NCBI RefSeq assembly: GCF_027942865.1
Contig: NC_134519.1
Location: forward strand, 22,974,248 to 23,038,247
DNA from: Odontesthes bonariensis
Lineage: Eukaryota; Chordata; Actinopteri; Atheriniformes; Atherinopsidae
Reading direction: 5' to 3'
DNA length: 64,000 bases
Positions 12,907-27,000 of this stretch are shown piece by piece. The notes beneath the pieces are model-generated. The model worked only from the letters and a program-made list of their open reading frames with translations. It did not search any database and was not told where the DNA came from. The stretch's first letter is position 1, and the number at the start of each line of letters is the position of its first letter. The position numbers and the translations under genes are program-made.

Positions 12907-15009
12907 TCACTGGCCTGTCTGAGTCCTATCACTGCAGTTTTTCTTACTCATTAGCTGGCTGAGATCCACCAGCTCACCCAGCTCCCCTCGCTCGAGGGCT
13001 CCTCTCAACATAGCCCTGCTCAGCACAGGGTTGTGTTGCTGGGACATGAAAGACTGGGCACTGGGCGGAGGCATGGGAGGTGGGGGCAGGGGGACGGAGA
13101 CCATGCCGTGGCTGCTGAGGATGTATCCTTCCTGGGCTGGCCAGCGCAGAGGCAGTGGTTCGCTGTACTCCACGGGGGCACTGGGGGCTGAGACCACCCT
13201 CCGACGCTCAGGAGAGTCCTGGGGGGTCATAGGGTAGATGTATTCCCCCGCAGACTTTCTCAGGGGGGCTTTGGGTGTCCCCTTCCCTCCTTTTTCTTGT
13301 TTGCTCAAGCAGACATAATGTTGGCGCGGCGTGTCATTCCCACGCCCCTCCCCAATGTGTCTCCCACCTCCGCCCTGCTGGAAGAGTCTGGTGGTCAAGT
13401 AGACGGAAGGGGGCATGCGGCAGGGCGAGCCTAGACCCACAGAACCTCCCCCCAGGTAGGTCTGGCTAGTGTCCCAGCCTCCAGAGTTGGAATCAGACAG
13501 TCGTAGGCCTCTTCGTTTCTGCTGAGGCGTGTGCTCTGGAGTGGGCAGGAAACCAGGGTCGAGCTCTCCTGACTTCACCCAGCCGTTGGGCATGACAAAC
13601 AGGGTCTCCCCGCCCTGTGAGCAGGGGCGCTCCCCACCTCCCTGCCGTGTGACGCTAAGCACAGACCCTGCCATCCCAGCGTTACTCAGAAGGCCTCTTT
13701 CGCGCCGCTGGATGGAGGACTGGGAGGTGCTGCCATGGCGACGGTTGGCAGGCTTGTGGGCCATGATCCAGCACACGGCGAGGCCGGACAGTGCTGCTCC
13801 TATGGTGAATGCCGAGACCGCAGATGCCACAAGCAAGTTGAGGGAGACCAGGCTCTCTGGTTCAATCAACAAGCTCTGCTGCAGAATTCCTGAAAGATAT
13901 AGAGACACAATTATGAAGATGACATTTAGAAAAGTCCAAACGACATCCTCTCTCAGTGTATGACCAAAGGGTGAAGTTTAAAACTGAGCAATGTTCTTCT
14001 CCTAACTCTCAAGACATTACATATGATAATGAATAACTGACTACAATAACACTCATAACTGGTGATAATCAGCACTATTATTTTATGCAATGATTATGTT
14101 TCAGAGGAGCTTTTCACCAGTTTGGCCTTGAGGCCTCACAAGCTCCAGGTTCAGCTAGGCCTGCACTTGTCATCAGCACAGCTCAGACCGCAGCAGCAGA
14201 TTCTTTTTCTCCACTGCTTTCCTCACACTTTCCATGCTGCAGCCTGGATGGAGAGTCTCTTCTCGCAGTGTACCATTACCTCAGTATTTCCACCCAGCTT
14301 TAATCGCTCCCATCTGCAGACACAGCAGTGCAGCCTGTCTCTGGCTCGGCTTCTTCTGCACTTTCATCGCTATGATAAGAGTCCGCTGGGTCTGCAGCCT
14401 GGCATCACTTACCTCTAATACTGTCAGTTTCAAGGAACCAATAAGAGGTAGTAACCGATAAATCAGTTTAGCACACATATGTAAACTGAGAGCTTAGAAT
14501 ATACAATGTAACCTTATTCTGTTGTGTTTTGGAAATTCAGATCCAACTAAAGGGACTGTATGACTTTGGAGCATGTCCTGTAACAAGTGGAGCAGTTCTG
14601 AAAGAATTTGCTGGAGAGGAAAATTCCTTTTTTGGTTTCTAATGACTTTGTGAGTTTCAGAGCGAGGTTCAAAGAGGGCCTCTGTGGTACTGCTGTACTG
14701 ACATCTGAGCCTCTAAACAGAAGCAACACCATGTGACATTATACTGAGCTATTTCCAGCTTGCTTACCAGCTAAACCCCTCAGATATTCAGCTCTGAGAG
14801 AACAAAACCTCATACACTAGAGGACGATGCATTTCCCATCCGACAGTCTGGTACTGTCTGCCCCTCTTTCACATCCCTCCCTAATTAAAAAGTATCACAC
14901 TGGGAGTATTTTGACATGTAAGAAATTAGGTTGAAACCAAAATCCTGGTTCCTCATCCACTTGATTCAGCTCTAAATTCAGTGGACTGGCTCCTGTTGAG
15001 CAGGGAAGG

Positions 15010-15085
<76 letters not shown>

Positions 15086-18000
15086 TTATCCAAGATGATG
15101 AAAACATGCTATAATCCAAAAGTTATTATTATTCCATCACAAGCTAGCATCAGAACAAAATGTTCAGCGACAAGAAGACAGGTGTAATGAAGACCTGAGC
15201 CACTAGGCGGAGTCTTCTCTCACTCCACTGTCCACAACTAGAAGCATTCATGTGGTACTGCTGCAACCTACCATCACAGTCCCCAAGATGGGAGGTGGTG
15301 TTTCCATATTCCACATCTTGTTGAAAAGGGAGTCTGCAGGCATAGAAAAATCACAGATGAGGAACATTTTTCCATGTAAAAAAAAAACAAAACCTTAAAG
15401 TAGGAAACATACAGTGTGGGGACCTAAATTCACTATACACTGTATATGTGTGATCTCTCATGGGAGAGTGGAATAAATGAAGAACGAATGAGTGCAAAGC
15501 GCCCAACATAAAAGAAACCTTGTTCTTAAGCTGACTAAAAACGTCTCTAAAATCTAAAGAGGCTTGCTGTAGTGTGCAGAGTTGTAAATGTATGAGCTCG
15601 TCTGTTATCACTCAGATCAGTATGGCACACATTGATGCACCATCCATCGTAATGAGATATGCAATCGATCCCATTATTGAGCTTCTCTCCGAGCAAGGTC
15701 AAAGGTTGGGGTCAACCATGCAGATAGGGAGGACTGCAATAGAAAGTGATACAGCATTTTATGGAGCAATTACAGCTAACAGCGTTGTGTTGATGACAGT
15801 CTGAATTATATAGATTACTTAATATTTTTTAAGCGATATTATAATTATGTATCATTTATCAAATTAGAATAAGGTGTTCACTCAACAAAATTCATTTAGA
15901 CACATTTTTATTGGCATTTCCTCTTAACATCGTAATGGAAATAAGTGGTCAACATTTAAAATGAAAACTGAAGGGTTTCCTGTAACCAATGAGTCTGTTT
16001 AACGGTACAAACATTCTCTTTAAGGGCAGATAGACGGACCGAAATTGCAGGAGGGTTCAGTTTTGTGCTCATATGTACTTAAGATTGATGGATCGTCCAA
16101 CAATGAGTTAAGATTAAGTATGATCAAAATAATTGATCAATTTAAGTTTTATAAATATATAAATATTCCATGCCTTCCCTTATTTACTTTTGTTGTTTTT
16201 TGTGTAAAAAGTATTGCATCTACAAGCTACAGACCTGATAAAATCCCTCCACATACCTAATGCTGGATTTGCAGTCATAGTGTCTGCAGAGATAATGAGC
16301 AGTTCACCGTGTTTTGTGTGTTTGCTCCACTCACCGCGTGCCTGGTCTGAGAAAGGAGCAGGTGCTGCCTCTGGTCCAGCCACAGTATGGATCCCTGGAG
16401 GCCAGACAGCTCCTGTGCAGGGACGTACATTCAATGAAAATAAGTGAAGAAAAACAAAGTACAGAGGTAATTCTCAGATTACTTTAGCAGGGAACAGTTG
16501 GCTGACAAGTTTGAAATTTATCAGAGAGAACTTTATCACTTTGCATGTACATGACATTTATTTGAGATCATGTGGAAAATCTGTCAAAACGATAAATCTC
16601 GTGAGCTATTCGTCTTCACACACAGCGGGGCACATATTGAATCGACATGATACTTCTTCAAGAGGATCTAAGTGTGATATATATTCGCAGCAAGAAGCTG
16701 GCATACAACACAGTGCTCTACTTTAAAATATTGTCTTTGTACAGACAGTAAAAAAATCAACGTCTTTTTGGTATTTGAGATAAATCACCATGCTGAAACC
16801 CGTTTATTCAGGATAAAAAATATTTAGTGGGGAAATGAATTTTCCTGGTATAAATATTTAACCAAACAGGTTTTGTGTGCTTTAACAAAAAAAATATTGC
16901 ACCCCCCCTTCAAAAAAATAGAGTTGCAAATTTTATTGGACAGACTACAGTAACAGGAGTGAGAAATCAGAGATGAAACAAATTTGGCCAGTGTGCTTTT
17001 CCTTGGCCAATTGCCACCACTACACTCAAACAGACCAACTTATCAGCCAAAGAGACACTGAGGGAATAGAAAATATGCTAAGACTAGAACAAGTGGCTGT
17101 ATGTCACTCACTTCATGCAGCGTGAGTGCAGGTGGCAGCGCGATGTGGGCACTCTGACCAGACAGGAGGGGAAGGCCAGCAGCAGGGTGTGGCTGATACG
17201 GTCCAATGACAGGGACAAGAGCTGACGAGCCTGAGGAGAGTCCTCACCACACCTGGAGACCATGGGAGAGGATGTGAAAACATACAACATAGTGCAACAG
17301 AGAAGTCACTGTCCTATTTTGGTTAAAAAAAAATGTTATTTCACAGGGTCACAGGCCCCTTGTCTCATGATGACGACACAAAGACAGCTTCTTCCCCCAA
17401 GCAGTCACTCTGTTGAACACCCAGGAATAGCACCCACCCCTACAGCGAACTATTAATACATTGTTATTGCACTGAACTGCCTTGCACAACAGTTATACTT
17501 ATTCCTTAACCTGCCTACTCTGATATTGCAATATTGCACTATTGCACAATTCTCACCTTCTTCAATTGTATCAATTGTATTATTGCATTTTGCTTGTACC
17601 TGTTGAGGTGTCCATGACCATGGTACACTGACAGGGACAATAAGGCGGACATTCCCAGCCGCACACCCCTCTGGACAATTGAATTCCCACCCATAGTGTC
17701 TATTTATTGCAAATGTACATACTGTATTTATTATTCTCATACACATCCCTATTTACCACGCATACTCAATTCCATTCTTACTGTTCTGCATTTCTAATTT
17801 TTATTCTTTTATGTTATTGTTGAGTGTTGTACTTTGCGAGTGAAGTTGTACCGGAGTCAAATTCCTTGTTCCTTGTTTAGTCAAACCTGGCCAATAAAGC
17901 TGATTCTGATTCTGATTCTGATGTTGTGTGGTGGTGGGAAATAAACTCTTATGCAGGGAACTACAAAGTTTACCCCAGGCCAAGGATTAGCTTGAGATAG

Positions 18001-21000
18001 CAAAAACCAAACTAAACAGGCAGTAGTGAGCTAAAGAGTCAAATCTAAAACAAATTCTAAATTCCAAAACATAAAAGGAACAATAGCCGGTAACCAAGAT
18101 AGAAGAAACTAAATCCAAACAGGGAGCACTAAAAAAACAAGAAGCAGTGAATGTGATCCGACAGAGAACCCCCCCAAAAAAGGACTATATAAACAAAGTG
18201 AGCTTAGATTAAACAGCCAAAGGTGTGTGTCCCTATCTACATTCTCATGGACAGACTTGAGAACTTTGAGGCAAGTTACTGCAAAGCATGTGAGGGCTCA
18301 GGGTTGTTCTATTGTCAAATCATGTAGAATGTAAGGGTCCACGATTCGTAAGAAAAAAAAAAAAACTAATGACATCAAAGTTTTGTTCATTTTTGGATTG
18401 TGCAGATAAAAAAAAAAAAGTTCTCATTCATTGCATATTTGCAAATGACCCAAGCCTCTACAGCAGGGACATCAGTGACAGTTCTGAGTGTTAAATGACT
18501 GACCCTATGGAGGGAGATTAGGACTGATTGTTATCCTTGAAAAAAAATATTCAGTTGCACAAGAAATAATAGAGCAAGTAAAACAAAAAGGCCAAACCAT
18601 GACGAGCTGTAAAACACTAAAATTCTGTGCTTCCTGTAGCTATTTTTCAGGTCTTTTATCTCCATACAGAGCCACATTAAAAGTCTACGAGTTTATGGTG
18701 ATCTAAAATATGAGAATAGTTTACAATGTGTAATTTCATTTCTGTTAACATGAAGAAATTAAATAGCCAACATGTTATTTACTAACAAGCATGTTTACTG
18801 AAAATGACTTTAATTTTGTATGAATTTCTGCTACCTGAATCCTTTCTGTCATTGATATTTTTTAGTCACAAACTGAAATCCACACTTTCGGTTGCATCTA
18901 CTCAAAAGTGCATATTCTATGTTGTATATTACATATTTAGGCCCTTTGGGACAATAATTCAAACTGAAGATGCCATCTTAAATCGGTAAAATTCTTCACA
19001 GCCAGTTTTCCCTATTTTCTGAAAAGATCTGTATAGGAGCTACATTATGACAAATTCTTGCAAATAAACAGAACTTGGATATCAGAGTAATATGCATTAT
19101 TCTTGTTTTGTTTATTATTATTTTGGCTGATAAATCCTATTCTTTTCTTAAATGGTCAGGCACAACTGACATGGATTGAATGGAGCATATTCCCATGCTG
19201 TCAAATTCATTATCTGTCTGTTGCACAAACACGTCTGCATGCAACTGCTCTGAGTAAGGTGTTTTCGGTCAGAGTAATCGTATTAGTAAGGTGCTGACTT
19301 GACACGGTTGGACTGTTTGATTATTTTATACATTTTTTTTTTTTTTTTAAATGAGCGATTGACAGGCTTTGTTTCAACATCCTTCACTGCTCAGATGGAT
19401 TCTGTAACGGGCACATCTGCAGCCGCAGTTGCCGCAGCTCAGAAACAGGTACACAGTCTTGCTTTAATTATACAGTATATAGCTAGTTTGAACTGAAAAC
19501 GCTCATACTCAGAGCTGTGCAGAAAAACTGCAAAAACCTGCCATTTTATAAATGGTAACTAAGGATAGTTCATAAATGTAAAGCACATTTGTCAACTGGA
19601 AGCAGGTGCAGTGGGACTGAATATCTGGAGCATTATGCCAAGAATTGCAATAAATTGGAGATAAAAGATAAGGATCTCTTGACTCCCACTCACTTCTCTG
19701 GGTTGAATCCCTCCACCTCCTCCAGAAACACACTGCTGTGAGAGACTGAATCTCCGCTCGTAATCATTAAGAACTTGAGGATGGTCCCTCGGGTGGAGCC
19801 CAGGAACAAGACTGTACGGTTCTTGTGTGGGCCAGCTTCTGTGTCTACTACCATGGTTGTTAACTGGTACCTATATGGGCAGATAAGCCAGTAAATTAGG
19901 TCAGTAATGTACATTTCCTAACATTCCTGCAGTTTATGTGACATATTTTCAGCTTCCATTGTTCATGGCATAAAAACCACTGCATCTGGGCTATCGAATC
20001 AATAATCATGTGCACCTTCCCATAGTTTTGACCACCCACGGTCTATGTCCCAACAGTGGAACAGTCTCATCCATTAGAGGGTGGGTCTTCACAAAGTTCA
20101 GCACTTCATCCGGCAGTGTGGTTGAGGAGCTAAATCTGGATCCCTGCACTGCGCATCCCCCTGGCCTGAAGAAAGAGATAAGAGCAGAAAGATGAGAAAG
20201 TGCGGAAGAAGTACAGAGAGATAAATAAGAAAAGAGGAGTCGGGGGGATCGCCTTTGCGGGGGATCGCCTTTGCATCTGCCAGAAGCCGGATAAGTATTT
20301 TACTGAAGAGTAGCAAAGAAGCATTCTAGCTGACAGCTGGAGAGCAGGTTAACTAAAGTATCTCTGATACAGATGCTCAGGACAGAAGCACTGCAGTATT
20401 ATGCTGCTCATATACACTTTGCATCACATTACCTTGGTTTAGGCACTGCCTCATCTGGTACCGGTGTCCAAATAGACTCAGGGGATTTTTGCTCTTTAAA
20501 CCGACCCTCAAAGACATGAGCGAGCTGCTGCATGTCAAACACACACACTGCAGAGCCTGGGATGCTACCGGGGAAAAGGGAAAAGTCAGCGGTGAGAAGA
20601 AACAGCGTCTGTTTTTGCTCGTGGGTATTCTCATACCTGTTAGGTGGTGTGGAAAAGAGACCCAGGATGACATCTCGTCCCTGCATGCGGATGATGTTGC
20701 TTGTGGCATGCAAAAGGTTAAAATAAAAGTGTGAGTCTCCGGGGACTGAGCAGTTGAGCCGTGCCTTCAGAAAAGTGGTCCACTGTTTCTCGAGGACACG
20801 CTGAGAGCCACCCAGGTCTGATTTACACACACGAGCTACGCGGGAAACCATCACCTAGAGTAAAAGAAAAGGTACCGTAAAATTGTGGGATTGAAAAAGA
20901 AAGAAAGAAAGTACATTTTAAAAAAGCAGGCAATGAGAGGAAATCACCTTCTCTAAATGATGAAACTCCATGGCCATCTCTCTGAAGAAGAAATATATGT

Positions 21001-24000
21001 GAGGCCCCCACTCCATGGTGCTCACAAAGTAGGGCTCTGAAAAGTGAAACAACAAAACACTATAAGGTAACTCACACTCATAGTTTAGATAGTTATTAAC
21101 GCTCTACATGGCTCTTTAATAACAGCTATATCCACATAAAATGCCTTTGTCCACCAGACTTGCTTATTAAACAGTTATCCTCTGTTTAATTCGTCATCAT
21201 AGTAAGCAGGGTGTATATGATCATTTGTTCATCCATCTTTGACTTGCCTGGGCTTGTTCTTGTTCTTTGCTCCAGGCTTCACTGCTCAGTCCCGGACGTT
21301 AAAGCCCTGAATCTGTAGGGATTTCGACTAACCTCAATACATCACTCTGTCTGAACGTGTTCCTTTTATAATAAGTCTATTAAAGGGGGCCTAATCACGT
21401 CTGGTTTTGTTGAATGAGGCTTATTGTTTTGCCCTGCAAAATTTCCTTATTCACTTGAGAGCCACTTATGACAGGCCCAGTGGTTTAATTTTTTTTAATA
21501 AAGTACCGATGATAATGAAGATGCTTTGCGTTATTTTCCACCTAATTGTCAGGTGGAAAATAGGGTCACTTTTAATGCGCCCCTTGTTAAAAGTACCTCT
21601 GAACCATTTGGAGTCATGCTTGACCGTGCGGAGGGCAGGGCTGTCGCTGAGGCTACGATAGATCACCGCGTCAATGGCCAGGAAGTCTGTCACAGTGCCG
21701 GTAAAAAGGCTTCCATCTGAAAGAGAGTGATGCGCAGAGCGAAGAAGGGAGGAGATTAGGAAGAAGATGGGGTAAGACACAGATGGAGAGATAGCACAAG
21801 GTCAGGAAGATTAAAACCAAACAAGCAGTGCACTGAGAGGTCTCACTATAAATCATTTGTAAAGGTAAACACAAGAACACAGACGTTTCAAAGTCTGGAG
21901 CTGAAAACTAAGTCTGGTGTCTGCTATCTTTAAGTGCAAACTCAGTGTCCTACCAGAAAATAAAGCCACATTCGCATGTCGTGGATCATATGGACACCGG
22001 GCCATCCCACTGACAGGCTCTCCCACCATTTCTAGAGTGTCTCTCTGCAATAAGACAAGAATGATAAACCAACAGGCTGACATACGGAGAATCATTGGCT
22101 GGAGGATAGATGGATACTAACAGTGTAGTTGGCACACAGTGGGTTGAAGGCATTTGTTCCACATACAAACAGACCACCATGCTGGCTGAGCAAAACCTTG
22201 ATGAAATTACGGCACTCTCCCTATAAGAAAAAGGTAAAAAAAAAAATCAAAGATTAGGACCAGGAAAGAAGGCACAGGGTGATGTGAAGAAGATGACTGT
22301 GAGTTGCTATCAATCAGAGCAATAATTATGAAGAGTGTAGAACAACCCTGAGATGAATGAAAACCCTCAACAGGACTCCATCTGGTGGAACAATAGGAGC
22401 TGGAGCTTTGTAGTCATTTCAAAGTGCAGACTGAAGTTTAAAGATGTTCTCAGTGAGTCTGAGATTTCATGACACTTCAGACCATTTTACAGCAATGTCC
22501 CATGATATGAAGTTTAAAACTGATAAAAAATTTGTCTAGAAAGATGAGTAATGCATTTTCATACAGCTTTGTTCATTGAAAATCACATGAAAATCCTCTT
22601 GTCATGCCATAAAATAGCTTGAATATAATTCTGTGCCTTAGTTTCAGTATCTAATATGTGCGGATACTAGCCAGGCTATGCGGATACATGAATTTGCAAG
22701 GTAATCCTGCCTCGGCATCTATAGCTCGTCAAGCTGTAGTTGTTCACCTTCTACTCTGCCTAAACACTCATGACTCCTCAACTTGACTATGTTATGCGGA
22801 GGGAGGCTAATGTTGTGTTACCAATATTAGAGACCCTAGCTCCTGATTTGCAGCTCTGAATCCCAACAAGTCCCAACCCATAAATTACCAAGATTAGTTC
22901 TCTACATTTGTAATATGAATCCCTAACAGTTATGTCTGTGAATCATTGGGGTTTCAGCAACATTAGCGTATCTTATGATATAGTCATGGGTTCTCTCTGG
23001 GTACTCCGGCTTCCTCCCACTGTCCAAAAACATGCATGTTAGGTTAATTGGTGTCTCTAAAATTGTCCTTAGGAGTGAGTGTGAGTGTGTGTGGATGTTT
23101 GTCTCGTTTGTCTCTGTGTGGCCCTGTGATGGACTGGCAACCTGTCCAGGATGTACCCTGCCTCTCGCCCAATGACCGCTAGGATAAGCTCCAGCCCCCC
23201 CGTGACCCGACTGACGGATTAAGCAGTTATAGAAAATGGATGGATGGATGGATATAGTCAAGGTGTCCGGTTTTATTTCAGTTCCCTGAGTTCTTATTTT
23301 TTTTCTTTTTGTTCTTATTGTTTAATTCTAAAGAAGTATTTCTTGTTGTGTCTTGTCTTTGTGTTCTGAGCTCCTTTTTCCGTTGTATGACTCTGTTTAT
23401 CTGTGTGTCATTACCTTTCTGTGTGTTCACAGGCCTGACCTTTCCTGTGTTTGTGCCGCTTCATCTGTTTTCCTGAGCATACATTTATCTGCCTCTTAAC
23501 ACTGTTTCCTCTTCGTGTGTCGAGTCTTTGTTACCCACTTGGATTGGCCTTGTATGTGTTTTTTGTCAGACTATTTGATGCAACACTATTTCTTGCATCT
23601 CTATCTCCTCTGCTGTTTACTGTCTTGGTTATTTTTTTAGTATGATTAGTAGAAGTTATTTTTGGTTCAGTAACTTCAGTTGTCTAGCCTGCCTTGTTTT
23701 TGTGCTTTTAGGTCCATGTTTCATAAAACTGAAAGAAAACAGACATGTGTTTGGACATATAAAAGCATTATAAGAATACTTTTAAATGCTTACTTTTCCA
23801 CTGGAGAAGGAAACTTTAAAAGAATAGTTTGGCTTTCTTGGGGGGGGGTATGTTGATACAATTACTCATTAACAACTTATATGTTAGCATGATTGCTGTG
23901 TTGCTGGAGCTAGCAGCTTAGCTTATCTTATCTTAAAGACTGAAAACGAGTGGGAGCAGTTTACCTGGCTCCAGCCAAAGGTAGCGAAGCTCCACCAAAC

Positions 24001-27000
24001 TTATAAAGCTCAGTTATTAGGCTGCTTCATCTTGTTTGTTTAGGCTAATCTGTGCATGTTGTTAGTTGTGGAAACGGAAGTTTACCCTCACAGCTACATA
24101 TTTAGTAGATAGTCTTATCAGCCTTCGCATCTATCTGTTGGTAAAACAATGAATAATTGCAGTCCTCAAAATGTCAAACCACTATTTAAAAAAAAAAAAA
24201 AATCGATCAATGTGTTTTCCAATCACATGTTCCAGGTTCATAGCACGGGTTATTGCTTACTTACTAACTGATAGTTGATAGTTAAACTGATAGTTTAGTC
24301 CACTACTCAAAAGCACACGATTCACAGTTGCACGTTGATTTTAATGCTTAAAAAGATTTATAATTTTATCTACTTGCTGTTAAAGGTTTTAAAACCAACA
24401 TGGTTCATTGTCTGCTTTTTGTTTCACACTCTTGCTGTCTCGCCAACTTGACCCAGTCTTTCTTCTTGTGTCTTTGTTTCAGTTCAGTTTTATCACAGCT
24501 TTAATTCTTGTTTTGTTCACCGTTACACTCTCCTCTTTCATCCGCGTTCCCACAAACTAATGGCTGCATCTCTCCTCCTCGTGTCTTTCCTCTGTATTTT
24601 TCCTCCACCTACACACATCCCATTGTTACCTATATACCACTCTTCTTTAACTGATTTCAATACAGTTTTTCTTCCTGAGGCTGTGTCATTTTGTGCTCAG
24701 TTTGCTTTATGTTTCCCCATGTCCTTCTATCTTTTTCCGCAATTTCCAGCCAGATTGTACTTTGTAAGTGGCACTGCTATATTCATACAATAAAGGTTAT
24801 ATTCTAGGCTGCACTTTGCAGGGCTACCTCCATATAAATGATAATTGTCCCATTTTCCTGTCTTCCCTATAGACTTCATTGATTTGTGCAGAAAACTGAC
24901 ATAACACGGGTATGCATAAGAAAAAAAAAAGGAAAAGAATTGAATAAATGAAAGCTTCTTTACGTCCAGGTAACGTTTCACTGAGTTAGCGTGATTAAGT
25001 GATGTGCTGATTCTGTATCAACAGGATCAAATTTGTGTAAACATCATTTGCAGGTGCACCCAAAGGAAATAAGATTTCTGAAACAGCTGCTGTGTCTGTC
25101 CATGCGTGAGATAGTCTAGACGGCGATGATGCGTGTTCGAGTGGATCTCAAAGTCGGCGTGTTGTGTATGAGAATTTTACCTCATGTTTGCCCTTCATCC
25201 GACACACTCGAATATCATTCTTATTGGACTCCCATGTCCTTTTCTGCAATGTATAAACCACAGAGAGTACTCACACTGCAGCTGGTGCACGTGTAGGTGA
25301 ATATTTTCATTGATTTGCACTTATGAGTTTGAAACAAAAATGAGTCAAACCTTGCTGTAGAACATCTCATCACCAGCCATGTTATCAAGCTCCACTCTGT
25401 ATAAATCATCTCTAAAAAAAACCACAACAAATAACAGATATAAATAAAAAATAACAGTTTTATCAATAGAGTACAACACATATAATTCAGTAACAACAAT
25501 GTGCCATTGTGTGAATACAGTAGAATGCACGCTGCTACAAGTTGTTTATTCATCTCTTTTCAATGTTATCAGAACTATATTTTTGTCACTTTGCCACCTG
25601 CCCATGTTTTTATTTTCGAAATGTATTCTTTATCTTTCCTTTTTTTTTTCACCATTTTCATCATTCTACGGAGTTGGTTTTGTTATAGCATGAGGCAAAA
25701 TGAGTGCACGAGTGTAAATTAGTTTACACTCATGCACTGCACCTCTGAACTTTTCCAGACAGGGGCTGTGTGTTAGAACACAAAGCAGCATTTGCTCTCC
25801 TGGCTTCTTGTGGAGATTACCCTGCCTGCTACCTACTAAGAAGACCTGAAGATGAGCGAGTGTGCCATTGTGTGAATACAGCAGAGTGCATGCTGGTACA
25901 ATTGGCTCATTCATCTCATTTCAGCGTATCCGCTTCTGTGGATATGTACTGATATAAACAACATTCATATTAACACAAAATCTGCAATTTCTTCTTGGTT
26001 TGCTGAAAAGAAAACAGCGTATTTTTGCAGGTCCTGTGTCCTCTGTGCTCTACTCAGATATCACTCTGTAATAGTTCCACAGATGAGAACATCTCCACAC
26101 AATGCAACTTGTAAGTTGCATGTGTGAGCAGAATTGCAGATAAAGTCTGGACTGAACTGTTCAAACATTTTTCAAAAATTCTCTACTGTTCATGTGTGAA
26201 AACCACATAGGTTTGTTTGCCACTCTCTTGAAAAAGTAGCGTTGCACTGTTTTCAACATACCATGAAAAATGATGTAAAAGTTTACCCACAAATCATATA
26301 GATAAACACTTTTCTGAGAGTAGAGGGAACTATTTTTACAAATGGACCAGATTTTGTTTGTGGGCCATTGCTGCATTTACCAACCAGTGGTGTAAATCGA
26401 TTCTTATTTTCCATGTAAGAGATTATTGCCGACACACAGATTTCACTTGACATTTAAAAGCAAGACTGAATAAATCATCACTCTTAACAAACCGAAAATG
26501 TCCTTTGCAGAGTGACAGCAGATGGAAGCACCAAATGAAAGCAAACACATCTTAATGGGAACACGTCAGTAAGACACTGTTGGAGGCGGTTGCTGTTGGT
26601 TACCTGGCTCCTATGTAGAGTGTGCGGTTGACTTGGAGGATTGTCTGGATGTGTAGTTCCCCTCTCTGAGCTGAACGATGAGCTCTGCCCAGGAACACTG
26701 GATACCTCCTCACCACTGGCATGATCACACAGACATACATAATGAGACAGAGTCAAATGGTTAGCAAAAGAAATTGTTGTACTTTTGTGACCGGCACAAG
26801 GACTCTCTGACAGCCCAGGACAGAACAAGTACTTTTTCTATCTAAATTTACCGTAAGTACTCAGGCAGGCTGTAAAGCAGCTCCTCTAACCTTCACTATA
26901 ATAGTTACTTCTTTCATTGTTGATGCCTTTGCCGGGGAAAACACAGTTAATGGGCAAAGACGAATGATGTGGCAGGGAAAGCATCTTGCTGTTGTTGATG

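Noticed and set aside
13031-13963. Plus-strand frames up to 144 codons
   Set aside because: Shadows of the last coding exon of sema6b, which matches the SEMA6B membrane segment and tail.
14895-15187. Frames of alternating Ile-Tyr on both strands
   Set aside because: Pure translation of the (TA)n microsatellite.
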